Notes: generated by a model from the letters alone, not told the origin. A stretch of DNA of 64,000 nucleotides from Apteryx mantelli (GCF_036417845.1 NC_089994.1:17564001-17628000); one strand, 5' to 3'; shown: positions 28,801 through 38,150, counted from the stretch's first letter. Numbers and translations are program-made.

Positions 28801-31800
28801 CCAAAACAAAGTACTTTGCTTTATAGCAATCATTTAGAGCTTTATCAAAGAGGCGTTTATAACATGAGTCAAATGAAGCATTTAAATTCATTGACTCTCA
28901 TAATAATGTGCCTATACTTGAACTCTGGACTTGGTACTTTCCTGTGAAAACTGTCCAGGTTTTTTTTCCTCCATGAAACTGGGGACCACATATACTTTTA
29001 AAAAGAACATAAATAATTATGATTTTTAAGCAAGGCCAAGGACAAGGGGGAACAAAACCCAACTAAACTTACGTCTGTGCATTTCCCGGTAAAGAATAGT
29101 TAGTGCTTGCAAGGAATTGTCATCTGTGGGTTCAAGTGCTGCTACTTCTTGTGCCAGAGTATATGCTTCATCTTGCTTCCCTGTTCTCTGCAAGCCAATT
29201 GCCTTTAGAACCTATTGATATAACACAGAAACAGCCGTTAAAAACACAGTTGGCAGTTACCAGTGAAAATCCTTTCATTCCTGGTGAAGAGAAGGTTTGC
29301 CCAAGCACCTAATCACTTCTACAGAACTTCAGTTTTTATTAAGTTTCTAATCCACATGGTTGTGGAGAAAAGCTTCCAGATGTGAGCTGCATCAAATGCT
29401 GTGGCTTTGAATTTCTTAACGCACATGCAGGCACTCTAAGGCATCAGCTGCCACTCAATTTTTCCTGCCTGCAGACTGAAAACTGGCCAGTCCTGCCAAT
29501 TCACTCCTCTTTCTAATAACCGGCCAGGCAGAAGTGACATAAATGAGATTCAGGTCAGTGATACTCACTTCAGCTTGGGAAACTTCCAAAATGTAGATGC
29601 AGTATGAAGTGGAAAGGAAAATCCATAGGGGGAAAAAAAAGAAAAGCAGAAAGATACTCTGATATTCAGAAAACCAAAAGAAGAACCAAACTCCTTTCCC
29701 TTCAGCAGGGGCACAGCAAGGAGAACAGTGAACAAGAGGTAGAAAAGCAAATGCCTCAAAATCACCTTGTTTTATTTTACTGGGGAACACACCTTCAAAG
29801 TAAATATTTCCATCTAAACTGATTAGCTAGGTTGCTTTTATGACCAAAGACAAGTATGTACCTCAACCTAAAGTCTAAAATAGGCATTTTTAAGGCAGAA
29901 CTCACCTGCCACATTTGCCTGAAGCAGCTATGACAGGGATCTAGACCACTAGCTCAGGCGCAGCCACCTACACTCTAGTCATCAGAGGCAACTCGCTCAA
30001 AGAATCTGTACGAGGTCTCAGGCAAACGAGAAACTGCGATTCAGAACCGGCAGCAACATTCCACAGGGCTTAGGAAGCACTGCGGTTTGTGGAAGACCAC
30101 AGACAGTGCTTGAAAAGCAGCGACACTCCAGATCTCAGAACTACGCTCACCAGATGAGATCAATGAACAGCAGTCACACTCACCTTTGCACAGTGAAGAT
30201 CCTTGTGTTTTTTGAGCAATTTATCTGCTTGCTGGATTGCCATTTTATTATTGCCATTATCAAGATAATCTGTGTAAGAAAAACATATATAGTATTATAA
30301 CACAAGACTGTTCTGGAATGCTACCTCTAATTTTACTGTGGAATAGGCATTGTTATGCCAGTAGTACAAAATGCGTTTTCATTTTACAATTACTACCAAA
30401 TCAAATGTTCAGGAAATATGTCATTTTGCAGACTAAGTATTCATATCGCTGTATTAGTTTTAGTCTTTCGAACAAACAAGCTTTTGTAATTACTCCACAT
30501 AGATCATTATAGCAACAAAAGAGCTATATAACGCAGTGTGTTCTGTAGCAACAGCTCTTAGCTAGCAATGGAGCTTACGCTCTTTGCTTTAGCGAAAGAA
30601 GAAGTTAATTTGGTATGCCTTTGGGAGACTTTCAGTGACTTTTAACAGGCAGTAGTTTAAAAACTGGGCACTCATAATCTATCAAAGCATTAAGCGAGAA
30701 AACGCACTTGACCACACGACCCACACTTCAGGCAGAGCAAGTTTGTCCCCTAATGGAATATCACTGTGCTTTATGCAGACCAGTTTTAAAGACAAAAAAG
30801 GTGAAGTTCCTAAATTTTCTAGGGGAATATTCCACTATCTAGTAAGAACTCCAGCTGTAGAAAAACCCTGTCTCAAGACCATTTTCTCCTTTTCTCAGCT
30901 TTGTATTATTATTTTCAGCCTCACCTACAGCGCATTATCATGCTATTGCACAACTACAGGTATCAAACTAAACAAGCAATTTTAGATTAGAACACAACCC
31001 CATACCCTTCCCCTCCCTCAAAGACTATTAACTGAAACCTAGCAGAGCAGCTTAGCTGCACCTGACATGCCAAAAAGGAAGAGTCTGCTCAGGCTATTCT
31101 GGCCCTTCCCCAACCAAATTGCGAACAGCACTAATGCTAGTTAACTGCAATTACATTACACATCTTTTTCTCTCTAAGACCGTAGTTCTCATCGTGAGAG
31201 GAAACCCTTTACTGAGTTGAGAGGTGACTTTTAGTAATTCCTTGGTAGGCTGTACAAAGCGCGCATCTATATTAACGATTTCTCCTCCAGCAGCTTCAAC
31301 ACTTGCTTCCATGGCCAAGCGAGCGGCGCAGATTTGAAGTAAAGCGAGTGGGACTCGTGGGACAGTACGGACTAAACCTCAAAGGAGGCAGTCTGCCCAC
31401 ACTAACCAAAACAGAATGTTGCTGGATAAAATATCCACACAGTTTGAAACAGTAGCGCATTGTCTTTACACGGCTTAGATGGCCATTTTAACTTACAAAA
31501 ACCTGTGAATCACCTTTAATGTCAAAACTTAAGCACAGACTAATCGGTGAAGAAGATTTAAAAAAATTCAGAAACAGAACATATTGACAATCACTCCATA
31601 CAATGGCAGAGCTTTCTTGATTTAAGGATCTGTGTTGCACAGTTCACATTCACACAAATCATTTTCCAGTCTTCACTGGCTGTCTCGGAGTTGTTTTACA
31701 ACTAGCTGTACCGATAAGATCTCTCCTTTAGGTCTTCTAAAGTAAATCAAACAAACCACAAACCTCTCTAAACTGCAGCAGACTAAAAAGATTGTATTTT

Positions 31801-33474
31801 GCTAACAACAAATAAGTTTGTTGGAAGCCAAAGTAGTTGGCAAGTTCCAAGGAAATTTAAGATAAAGAAAAATATTGAAGTCTGTATTAGCAGCACGTCT
31901 GTAGATGGAGATATTCAGTGACTGCAAACGCAACATATTAACCTTCAGAGGAAGGTGCAATGAATTAAGACGAAAGATAAACATATCTGACAAAGAATCC
32001 TAGGTAATCAAAGCTCAAGGTGCAAACTGAAAAGCACTGTTTTAAGTGACATAACCAGACCATTGACCTCACACTGCACATATCCAGTTTATGACTTTTG
32101 TGAAGTCAAACACTTATATCTTTACAGCTATATACCTTATTTAGGGTTCTGCCTCACCAAAAACTGAATTCAAAGCATTACACTGCAGATGATGCTTTCT
32201 AGAAATAGCAGCAAGCATTTCTAAAGATATCTCACTAGAGGTTATACTCTCTGGAATTAACACATTGAAATATATCTCAGCATCATCTGGTTTAACCTCG
32301 GTTACCTTTTCCAAGTTTCTTTCTTTTTAAAGGAACATTTAAGATGTCATACAAGTTATAACGCAAAAAACTGCGCATCAATAAAAGCGGCAATCACAGC
32401 ATACGCTAAAAAATTAAGAAAAAAAACCCTTAAAATTGTTACATAAAGGTAAACTGCACAGCTGCAATAACGGTTATGTAACAAACATTTCACTTTAACA
32501 CCACTGTCTTCACCGATTTCGCAGGAACGCAGCGGAGGAGCGAGCCCACACCACCCCGGCCTCCTCGTGGGAGCAGAGCCCCAACAGCAAGGGATATTCC
32601 CGGCTGAGCTCATTCCAGAAGGAGGGCAGCTCTCCTTGTGTTCCTAAGGAGACCTTTTTTTTCCCTGGCACTAGAGAAAGTTGAGGACGTTTTCTGCAAT
32701 CTCTCCCCGTTCTTCCGTCCTGCAGATGAAGCGACGGCGCAGCCTGGGGAAGCGCTTTTCTTCCCTCTTTCTTCCTCGGTATTTGCATAAGCAGAGACAA
32801 GCTTGTCTGCAGCGACTTGAGCAACCCCGACTGCAAATATTTGGGGGGCAGCTTAACACGGGCGGTTCCTCAGCCGGGCCGCCTCCTTCCTTACAGGCGC
32901 TGCATCCTCGTCTCCCAGCTAACTTTCCGTAAGGCCACGGCGAGCGCCAGGGCCGCCCAGCTCCAACGCGCGGCCTCGGGGCGCCCGCGGCCGCCGCTGC
33001 TCGCTTCGGCCGAGGCGGCCCAAGGGACCGGGGCGCCCCCGCGACGCCTTGACCCCCCTTCACTCCTCCCCCCGCGCGGAGGGGGCGCGGCGAGGGCGCA
33101 AGGGCTCCGCCGGGCCGGGGAGCCGGAGCCGACCCGTCTCCCTTCCTTTCCCGGGTGGGAGGCGCGGCGAGGCCGGGGCAGCGCCGCCGGGCGCCTCCGG
33201 CCGCCGCGAGGGGAAGGGGGGGGGGGGGAGGAGAAGCCGCGCTCGGCCCCGGCCGCGGAGCGCGCGGCGAGGCGGGAGACGCGGCCTGGCGCTGGGCCCG
33301 CCTCAGGAGCCAGCGGGCCGCCCGGCGGGGGGCGCCGCCGCCTCAACCGGCCGCGGGAAGCGGGGCAAGCGGGGCGAGGCGGCGGCGCGGGCGGGCGGGA
33401 GGCGCGGGGTCCGTACCGTAGATGGGCCGCAGGCGCCGGTCGTTGGGGTCCTGCACATGGCCCCGCGCCGCCAT
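1734..33474 (-). CDS. NAA25: NAA25, NatB auxiliary subunit (complete coding region, 24 exons)
   Basis: NAA25 (yeast Mdm20) is the non-catalytic subunit of the cytosolic NatB complex. It anchors NAA20 to the ribosome so that nascent chains starting Met-Asp, -Glu, -Asn or -Gln are acetylated. The coding exons run right to left: 33474-33417, 30269-30184, 29211-29073, 27339-27221, 24325-24251, 23369-23262, 22651-22573, 21670-21559, 20393-20304, 19946-19777, 19006-18894, 15830-15623, 14755-14666, 13128-12948, 12242-12143, 7677-7526, 7210-7085, 6774-6531, 6308-6185, 5820-5755, 5241-5144, 4432-4322, 3865-3719 and 1853-1734. All junctions are GT-AG and every phase closes. The result is 971 residues with no internal stop, against about 972 in human as I recall it. 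The start MAARGHVQDPND and the end KKLKI-stop match the family. The N-terminal half is helical TPR-like repeats, and a Lys7 run lies near residues 871-877. Identity is near certain. Confidence 0.97.
3719..3865 (-). CDS. NAA25: NAA25 exon 23
   Basis: Residues 884-932: PPVFTHFLDYVTDLQTLTSN, then VIDYIKGLEIILTALKLEDL and SLKDTLLLQ. 49 codons, phase 0. Acceptor TTATAG, donor CAG|GTAAGA. Confidence 0.94.
4322..4432 (-). CDS. NAA25: NAA25 exon 22 (Lys7 run)
   Basis: Residues 847-883: TISITLWVSSYCDSVLRPFK, SNLQ, seven Lys, ESSLAM. Donor ATG|GTAGAC. The acceptor is preceded by an unbroken run of 22 pyrimidines (T on the coding strand). An open frame continues past the donor but the family continues PPVF, found in exon 23. 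Confidence 0.93.
4436..4457 (-). repeat. A22 mononucleotide run at NAA25 exon 22 acceptor
   Basis: Twenty-two uninterrupted A on the plus strand, T on the transcript strand. It directly precedes the CAG acceptor of NAA25 exon 22 and so serves as its polypyrimidine tract. Such runs vary in length between individuals. Confidence 0.9.
5144..5241 (-). CDS. NAA25: NAA25 exon 21
   Basis: Residues 814-846: DLFNKCKGDLIEVRDGTLKT, then HPNLLENLVFFVE. Acceptor TTTCAG, donor GAG|GTATTT. Confidence 0.95.
5755..5820 (-). CDS. NAA25: NAA25 exon 20
   Basis: Residues 792-813 plus one base: EDSAEVQERIGNSFKSLLER, LT. Only 66 bases. Acceptor TTTCAG, donor ACAG|GTAAA. Confidence 0.93.
6185..6308 (-). CDS. NAA25: NAA25 exon 19
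   Basis: Residues 751-791 plus one base: YPVLGPPPTRMAGFFSNGSC, then QCQTSLFYLVSDIYELDTNG. A Cys-x-Cys pair is kept from the human protein as I recall it. Donor TTAG|GTAAG. Confidence 0.95.
6531..6774 (-). CDS. NAA25: NAA25 exon 18
   Basis: Residues 669-750, the longest NAA25 exon: RDISEEHRKLSLEEETLWLR, then LTLRLVSGLPTLSHTIQPK and EKTAENGVSSKIDTIRSLL, ending QKIQ. Acceptor CTCCAG, donor CAG|GTATCC. Confidence 0.96.
7085..7210 (-). CDS. NAA25: NAA25 exon 17
   Basis: Residues 627-668 plus two bases: ISTSLEESIKSMSLSPEEDD, then IPWKDLRDNRDLTVLFNWDP. Acceptor GTACAG, donor CAG|GTGAGT. Confidence 0.95.
7526..7677 (-). CDS. NAA25: NAA25 exon 16
   Basis: Residues 577-626 plus two bases: TSEYIIQAYKYGAFEKIPEF, then FRNRLNSSLHFAQVRTERM and LLDLLLEAN. 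Donor AT|GTAAGT. Confidence 0.96.
8011..8028. repeat. T18 run, NAA25 intron 15
   Basis: Mononucleotide T run about 330 bases downstream of exon 16 on the genomic plus strand. No flanking target-site duplication or retroposon body was recognised. Confidence 0.85.
8032..12142. other. NAA25 intron 15, bulk
   Basis: The largest intron of the gene. No conserved exon, RNA gene or recognisable transposon was identified. It holds the longest intronic open frame in the window (8659-9141 plus strand, 160 codons), which matches no family I know and is probably chance. Confidence 0.5.
12143..12242 (-). CDS. NAA25: NAA25 exon 15
   Basis: Residues 543-576: GYLLTRYAESLGHYAAASQS, CNFALRFFHSNQKD. Acceptor TTGCAG, donor GAT|GTAAGT. 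The longest NAA25 intron (4.5 kb) follows. Confidence 0.95.
12948..13128 (-). CDS. NAA25: NAA25 exon 14
   Basis: Residues 483-542 plus two bases: GEETAVWQCLTLLEEGLSHS, then QFKLLLIRIYCRLGAFEPV and LDAKHIQHDTI. Donor CGG|GTGGGT. Confidence 0.95.
13137..14280. other. GC-richer block in NAA25 intron 13
   Basis: This intronic block is richer in GC and CpG than its surroundings and is open in overlapping frames on both strands (13497-14018 minus; 13792-14085 plus). It may be a decayed interspersed repeat such as a solo LTR fragment, but no terminal repeats, primer-binding site or known domain could be seen. Confidence 0.25.
14470..14480. repeat. G11 run
   Basis: Mononucleotide G run in NAA25 intron 13. 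Runs of this kind are common in this window's intronic sequence. Confidence 0.85.
14666..14755 (-). CDS. NAA25: NAA25 exon 13
   Basis: Residues 453-482 plus one base: GKSCLKTELQFSDYYCLLAV, then HLLLDLWLEE. The acceptor follows a TTTTTCTTTTCAG tract; donor GAAG|GTATG. Confidence 0.95.
14826..14851. repeat. T26 run, NAA25 intron 12
   Basis: Twenty-six uninterrupted T about 70 bases from the exon 13 acceptor. It is the longest mononucleotide run in the window and likely polymorphic. Confidence 0.9.
15623..15830 (-). CDS. NAA25: NAA25 exon 12
   Basis: Residues 384-452 plus one base: FISQLLEVIPLSATAESEIA, then DIKALQQHLCVVQLSRLLG and RYRHGLEF. Acceptor TTTCAG, donor TTTG|GTGAG. Confidence 0.95.
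15924..15969. repeat. 23-bp tandem duplication, NAA25 intron 11
   Basis: Two head-to-tail copies of a 23-bp unit starting GGCGATAACGTC and ending TATCAATCT (15924-15946 and 15947-15969). They differ at one base (G versus A). The pair lies about 95 bases upstream of the NAA25 exon 12 acceptor in transcript direction. Confidence 0.9.
16321..18893. other. NAA25 intron 11, remainder
   Basis: AT-rich intronic sequence without a conserved exon, RNA gene or repeat that I could recognise. Short open frames here are scattered and unrelated to the gene. Confidence 0.5.
18894..19006 (-). CDS. NAA25: NAA25 exon 11
   Basis: Residues 346-383: GDPEELMFQYFRKFGDKPCC through PASQYTK. Acceptor TGCTAG, donor AAG|GTAAGG. 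A short open frame runs past the donor into intron sequence and should not be used as the exon end. Confidence 0.95.
19777..19946 (-). CDS. NAA25: NAA25 exon 10
   Basis: Residues 289-345 plus one base: HSLEGEVHYSIEQAVKFIED, RITEESKSSRPLRGP and RGCNDEHKL. Donor TAG|GTAAGA. Confidence 0.95.
20304..20393 (-). CDS. NAA25: NAA25 exon 9
   Basis: Residues 259-288 plus two bases: NSDDWQFYITYFDSVFQLID followed by ESWTPPLEEE. Donor GCA|GTAAGT. Confidence 0.95.
21559..21670 (-). CDS. NAA25: NAA25 exon 8
   Basis: Residues 222-258 plus two bases: EKLTSELQSRENKCMAMYKK, then the Trp-containing LRRWPECNALSRRLLLK. Donor AAAAA|GTGAG; the Asn codon is completed by exon 9. Confidence 0.95.
22573..22651 (-). 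CDS. NAA25: NAA25 exon 7
   Basis: Residues 196-221 (VELYYMILERLEKYREALDV, then VRGKLG) plus one base. It differs from the human LGKYQEA stretch I recall only by conservative changes. Donor GGAG|GTAAC. Confidence 0.95.
23041..23176. repeat. AT-rich, palindrome-prone microsatellite, NAA25 intron 6
   Basis: About 135 bases built from ATATAT, CATATAT, GGATATATCC and TATCATATATATGATA motifs. Several segments are self-complementary and could extrude cruciforms. It lies about 90 bases from NAA25 exon 6, inside the intron that follows it. Confidence 0.8.
23262..23369 (-). CDS. NAA25: NAA25 exon 6
   Basis: Residues 160-195, SISAQDENLSKTMFLPLAER through EAEAE. 36 codons, phase 0. The donor is taken as GAA|GTAAGA to keep the reading frame into the VELYYMILERL exon. 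Confidence 0.95.
24251..24325 (-). CDS. NAA25: NAA25 exon 5
   Basis: Residues 135-159, AGMALYKIVPKNPYYFWSVM through LIMQ. Exactly 25 codons, phase 0 at both ends. Acceptor TTTCAG, donor CAG|GTAGGT. Confidence 0.96.
24326..27220. other. NAA25 intron 4
   Basis: A 2.9-kb AT-rich intron with no conserved exon or RNA gene seen. It contains a short T run near 25468 and scattered short open frames without homology I recognise. Confidence 0.5.
27221..27339 (-). CDS. NAA25: NAA25 exon 4
   Basis: Residues 95-134. Carries the strongly conserved stretch KKVPNSEEYHSHLFMAYARV followed by GEYKKMQQ. Donor CAG|GTACAA. The split Pro codon joins exon 3 in phase. Confidence 0.96.
29073..29211 (-). CDS. NAA25: NAA25 exon 3
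   Basis: Residues 49-94, beginning VLKAIGLQRTGKQ and ending LYREMHR plus one base. Helix-turn-helix TPR pattern (LAQEVAALEPTDD). Donor GAC|GTAAGT. Confidence 0.95.
30184..30269 (-). CDS. NAA25: NAA25 exon 2
   Basis: Residues 20-48 (DYLDNGNNKMAIQQADKLL through HCAK), start of the TPR-like helical array. Acceptor TTACACAG, donor AAG|GTGAG. It is separated from exon 1 by a 3.1-kb intron. Confidence 0.95.
30270..33416. other. NAA25 intron 1
   Basis: A 3.1-kb intron. The half near exon 1 becomes CpG-rich from about 32.5 kb as the promoter island begins. No extra coding exon was recognised. Confidence 0.5.
33417..33474 (-). CDS. NAA25: NAA25 exon 1 (start codon)
   Basis: Residues 1-19, MAARGHVQDPNDRRLRPIY, plus one base. 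The donor reads G|GTACGG. The ATG sits inside a CpG island and is the family start, because the human protein begins MATRGHVQDPND. Several longer open frames overlap this exon but are GC-driven. Confidence 0.95.
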
Positions 33475-33690
33475 GATGAGAGCGCAGAACCGCAGTGCGC
33501 AGCCGCCGGCCGGGGCCGGGGCCGGGGCCGGCCCGGGGGCGGGGGTAAAGGGGCCGGGCCGCGCCCGCCCCGCCGCCGCCGCCGCCGCCCGCCCCGCCGC
33601 GACATGGCGGCCCGGCCCGCCCGCCCGCCGCTCCTCCTTCTCCACCTCGCCGCGGCAGCGGGGCCGCGCCCGCCCCGTCGCCGCAGGCAT

Positions 33691-33839
33691 GTCGCGATAT
33701 CGCTCGGGCTCGCCCCGTCGCCGCGGGGGGCGGGTAGGAGGCGCCTTGCCACGGGCCTTCCCGCACTGCGGCTCTTGCCGAGGCCTGTCGCGATATGACC
33801 CGCCGCTGTAGGCCCGTGCCCAGCGTCCTGTCGCGACAG
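33691..33839. promoter_or_regulatory. Cluster of three GTCGCGA elements upstream of NAA25
   Basis: GTCGCGATATCGC at 33691-33703, TGTCGCGATATG at 33786-33797 and the perfect palindrome CTGTCGCGACAG at 33828-33839. The shared GTCGCGA core occurs three times in 150 bases, 215-365 bases upstream of the NAA25 ATG. The core resembles the TCGCGA centre of the CGCG-type motif bound by BANP, but the flanks differ from its TCTCGCGAGA optimum. Confidence 0.5.
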
Positions 33840-34019
33840 CTCGCGCCTCGCGGGGCTCTCGGCAGGGCCTGGGCTTGGGGGGGGGGATCCGAGCGCGCCG
33901 GGGCCTGGCGGGACGAGCGACGCCTCGCCGCTGGCAGACAGGGCCCCCGCGGCTGCTGGGGAGCCTGGAGGACGAGGCAGGTAACTCGGCCAGTTGCCGG
34001 TGGCGTTCACCGTCGCAGT

Positions 34020-37000
34020 AATCGCTTCTCGGTTCCTTAAGGCTTTGCCAAAACGTTAACGGTTTGGTCTGAAATTTCCTCCGCCGTTTGTCTGCCTCAC
34101 GCCGATTCCGGTCAATACTGCATTTATGTTTCCCAGGGCAAACGTTAACCTGGACCACCCTCGCGCTCAGGATCAGAAATTGGTGTGTAGGTGCAGCCGT
34201 TGGCTCTGGGAACCTGCCTTTTAACACGCTTACGACAATTCGTCTGCATTACACCAGACTACAAGCCTCTCAAAAAATACATGGTTGAGACTTTAGGTTT
34301 CAGTAGCTGAATTCCTAGAAGACTCTGCCCTTGCTAGCTGGGCCGCAGTCGGACGGAAGAGGGTTTTCGCTGTAATTTGCAGCTTTGCCTTGCTCCCTGC
34401 CGGGCCCGGTGTGGATGTGAGAAGCTGAGAACAAGCAGGCTGACTGTCTTGTGCCAGCAACTGCATTGCCGGGCCTCAGAAGTGGGGAAAAGGAAAGCTG
34501 CTGACTCCAGCGCAAAAGGCATAAAAGGGCCTGCGAGAGTAGACTAGGGCAAAGGCACGAGGAGAGATCAGTTGGGAGAGAGGGAGAAGCTGAAAGTTGA
34601 AAAAGGGAAGAGAAGCACTAAAGCTGTGCTCTGAATTTGGCAAGTCCCCATAATTCTAAGTGCTTTAAAAAGCTAGCTTTTTATTGTCTCAAACTGAGCA
34701 CCCAGAATAGGTGGCTACATTTTATATATTTTTTTCTGTACCTCATACTTTTCTATAAAATGTAAAAATTAAATTTAGTTAACATGTTCTGATCCTTCAT
34801 CAATAACAAACATTTAATAAGTTATTTGGAAAATATGAAAATGTTAGGAACTCTTTCTGCTGTGTCTCGCTGAAGAGAGCTAAATTGGTTATCAAAACCT
34901 GTTTAAACACATAAATCTGCTGCTTTTGTTGAGAACTAACGATTGCATTAGTACATGCAGAATCCATTTTCCTGCTGCTGTTTAGTTAGTTAGGTATGGC
35001 TTGGCAGTAGACAGTGATTTCCTGAAACCGTTGTTTGAAACGATCAAGAGCAGACGCTCCACTACTGAGTCATAGCCTAGTTCAGCGATCTGATCTTTGT
35101 TGGTCAGGAGGAAGAATGCTGATATGTCTGACCAAATACAAATCTCACTACCATCTTGAAAATAAACATAAGAAGTGTTTATATTCAATTATATTAAATA
35201 GCGTCCTGTCCTGGTAAGCAGAACAAGCCTCATCAAATCTAAATTGTTTCCAGCCATGCTAAAAAAGCGGATGGTAGCACTTTTCCCATCAAAAAGTCTG
35301 TAATCCATAACAGATACCAAAGATACATTTTGCTTTGATAGGAACCTGTAGTAATAATTTAATACTCTGTTGCAAGATGTACCTAGCTAATGCTTGCAGA
35401 AGAGAAACAATAGACATTGATACTCACTGGACCTGAAAAAAACTATAAAACATTGCATAATTTGGATTATAATTAGGCTCCATAATTTAAACTCTGTAGT
35501 CATTACATCTTCTATCTGCCAGCATCTTCAATGTCATGATGACAAAGTGCAAAGTGCATGTATTCTTTCACTTAAGGAAAGAGAAATATAAAGACTGAAA
35601 TTATCTATCAGGTCATCTTTTTTCCTCAGCTACTACAATTTTGGTTGATAGCTGAGACTGAATACTGAATTAGGTAGACTATAGATTCCTGTGCTGATCT
35701 GGCAATGCTTGTGGGTGCTGAAAAATATTATTAGCTTTGTATGGGAGTGACCAGTTCTTGATGAATGCAGTAACAGTATAGAAATGGAACTACTGCCATG
35801 AATTATATTGTTCAATTAGATGTAATATTCGATCTTTAATTACTTCAAGTAAAAATTACACGTGTCTTCCAAGAAGCTGTCATTTCTGTGAAAGGTTGTA
35901 GCTATAATGACTATCTGCTCCCTTTTCCCTCTTTCATAGGAACTGCTTGTTTCAGTAGGAACTGACTCCCTTTCCTCCTGCTCATTGCTCGCAGAGACGC
36001 AGCTCCATTCTTTGGTGAGCTCAGAGAGCGTGTTTCTTTTAGGTTTCAGAAAAGGCAAGGTGAGGCATTACTCAGGAAGCAATTCCTGAGCCTGGCTTAG
36101 TCGTAGTGTAACTTGACTTGCATCTGCTTGTCAGTACTGAAATTTGTGCTGTACCTTCTACACCTATGTGCCGCACCCTTCCAGCATGTACTGCAGTCAC
36201 CAAGCGCAGCGCCTCGAAGTCCTCACTCTTCCAACAGTTCCTCCAAAGTTCTCGGCAGAGCCCATGTTACAAATATGATATCTTGGTTTCGCTTGTGAGA
36301 AAATGGAAAAGCTGCCTTATTTTTCTTTTTTTTTTTGTTTGGAATTTTAGGAACAATCTAGCAGATTCTGAAACCATAATAAAGATGTTGGGCTTTTTCC
36401 TTTGTAAATACAGGCGATCATTATTTTGAAATCAGAAATTCAATTTCACAGAGAGGTCCAACTTTACCACAGAGGGGAAGAAGATGTGGGAGAAAGGGAT
36501 GCTCCAAATGTTTACCAACATTCCTTCATGTTAATTTCTAATATAATTAATGCAGAAATTCACTCTTTAGTCAGTAGACTGGTAATCAGAAATCAAACAT
36601 TCATAATCAACTAATTGGAAATGTTTCTCACTGAGCATCATTCCTATCTAGGGACCTTTTAGTAAAGTCTGTGTACGGAGTTGCTCATGTTAATGCAGTT
36701 TTCAAAAAGCAGATTTTTTTGTGGGGGGGATCCCGAACCAGACAAAAATCTGCCTTAGGCGGTTGCTTTATTGCAAAGCAGTACAGTGCCTCAGCAACCT
36801 TCTCGTTCAGAGAGAGCCTGGTCGGATGAAGGCTGCAGCCAGTACAAAGGAAGCTTGTCTGTGGTTGCACTTGCTCAGAGAAGTTGGTTTCCTTTTAGAA
36901 GATTACACAATTAGTAACATTTGTTAACAATCTTTTTTTAAGTTAAAGCTGGGTTTGACTGGAGGTTGCTTCACTTTCCTCTTAAAGGCAAGTCTTACAG

Positions 37001-38150
37001 GGGATTAAGTGTTGCAGGCAGGGCGGCTCCCGTGTTACTCCCTTCCCCCAAGCGCTGCTCTGTGTGATCCTTTCCTGGCTTCCTGAAATCCCGTGCCAAG
37101 AGTTCCACAGCGTGGCGCAGGAGTGGTGCACTTACCTTCCACACATCATACCTTGCACGCTATGAAGGGAGAGAGGGATTTTCCTAGATAACTTTATTTG
37201 GAAAAATCACATCTTTTCTCCTAGATGCCTTCTTCGCTTCTAATACAATGCAAAGCTCCAAAGTTCAAATGTACAGCCTGTTCAGTCTACACGCCTCTTT
37301 CTAGGATGAGACAGAGACATTGGTATGCTTCAGGATATTTTTCAAAACACTTTCTCTCTGTATCTTGCAGATATGCGCAGTCACAACTCCTTTGGTATGG
37401 TGTGGAACCCTTCTCAAACACACATTGAGAGGGAATACAGCCCTAAACTGAGACTGATATAATTTATCAGTATCTAAAAAGGTGAAAATGAAAATTCTCT
37501 TTTGGCATCAAAGTGAAAAATTAGGACTTCGAAGTGGTAAAAGACATGAATTTTATAACGTAGCCTTTTTCAACATTGTCACTGCACCCTTCGCTACTAC
37601 ACTGTGTTTTGCTCTGTAACCTGTTACATAGGCTGCTTAGTTACTTGCAGTTTTCCTGAAGTATGGCATGAAGGACTGTCCAGGAATTTAACTTCCTTTG
37701 CTGAACATTCAGTCCTGGAGCGTGTTATGGTCCTAGGATTTGGTGAGATACCATCAGAAGACAAAAGGCCGCTTGCCTTGTACAGGTCTGTGTCGGATCA
37801 GGGCAGAGCACACAGGTCTGGTTTGCTTTAGCTCAGGAACAAGCTCTTTGGGAAGGTGCTGAGAAGGGCTGCAAGAACAGGCCTTTGGAGAATTGTAAAC
37901 GCAAGAGGAGCTGAGGTTTAGCCTGGCAAGATGAAAGCCGAAATGGAGAAGACTACTGGTGTGCCTCCAGTGAGCATGGAGAGAGGAGAGCTGTCACAGG
38001 GGACAATTTTGGCACCAGAGCAAGCGTGCCAACAAAAGAACCGGCCATGGAAATCTGCGGGGTGAAAGACGGTTTCTAATCTGCAGGCAGGAGGCTGGTG
38101 GTTGCGGCTGGGTTCAGGACGGCGCAGGAGCCGCATCCACCACCCCACAG
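34020..38150. other. Divergent intergenic region NAA25-TRAFD1
   Basis: About 4 kb between the two CpG islands. No exon, RNA gene or transposon was recognised, and open frames are short and unrelated. The only regulatory-looking element noticed is an interferon-response-like pair at 37484-37518. Confidence 0.5.
37484..37518 (+). promoter_or_regulatory. ISRE/IRF-like pair upstream of TRAFD1
   Basis: GAAAATGAAA (37484-37493) fits the GAAANNGAAA interferon-stimulated response core, and AAGTGAAA (37511-37518) fits the AANNGAAA IRF half site 17 bases later. Mammalian TRAFD1 is interferon-inducible, so the position about 0.9 kb upstream is suggestive. The DNA here is A-rich, so chance matches are easy. 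Confidence 0.3.

Larger units (their letters stand above)
32930..33990. promoter_or_regulatory. CpG island over NAA25 promoter and exon 1
   Basis: About 1 kb of very GC- and CpG-dense DNA spanning the NAA25 start codon at 33474. It holds G runs (near 33219-33231), a GGGGCC-type repeat near 33515 and three GTCGCGA elements upstream of the gene. No TATA box was seen near the start, as expected for a housekeeping CpG-island promoter. The transcription start is presumably within about 33480-33700. Confidence 0.85.

Noticed and set aside
32817-34227. Several long open frames (up to 294 codons) on both strands around 33-34 kb
   Set aside because: They come from stop-poor, CpG-rich promoter DNA and are Arg/Pro/Gly/Ala-rich without family similarity. 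Only the first 19 NAA25 residues in this interval are real coding.
34020-38150. Search for an additional gene between NAA25 and TRAFD1
   Set aside because: Only short open frames without splice-consistent neighbours or recognisable similarity were found.
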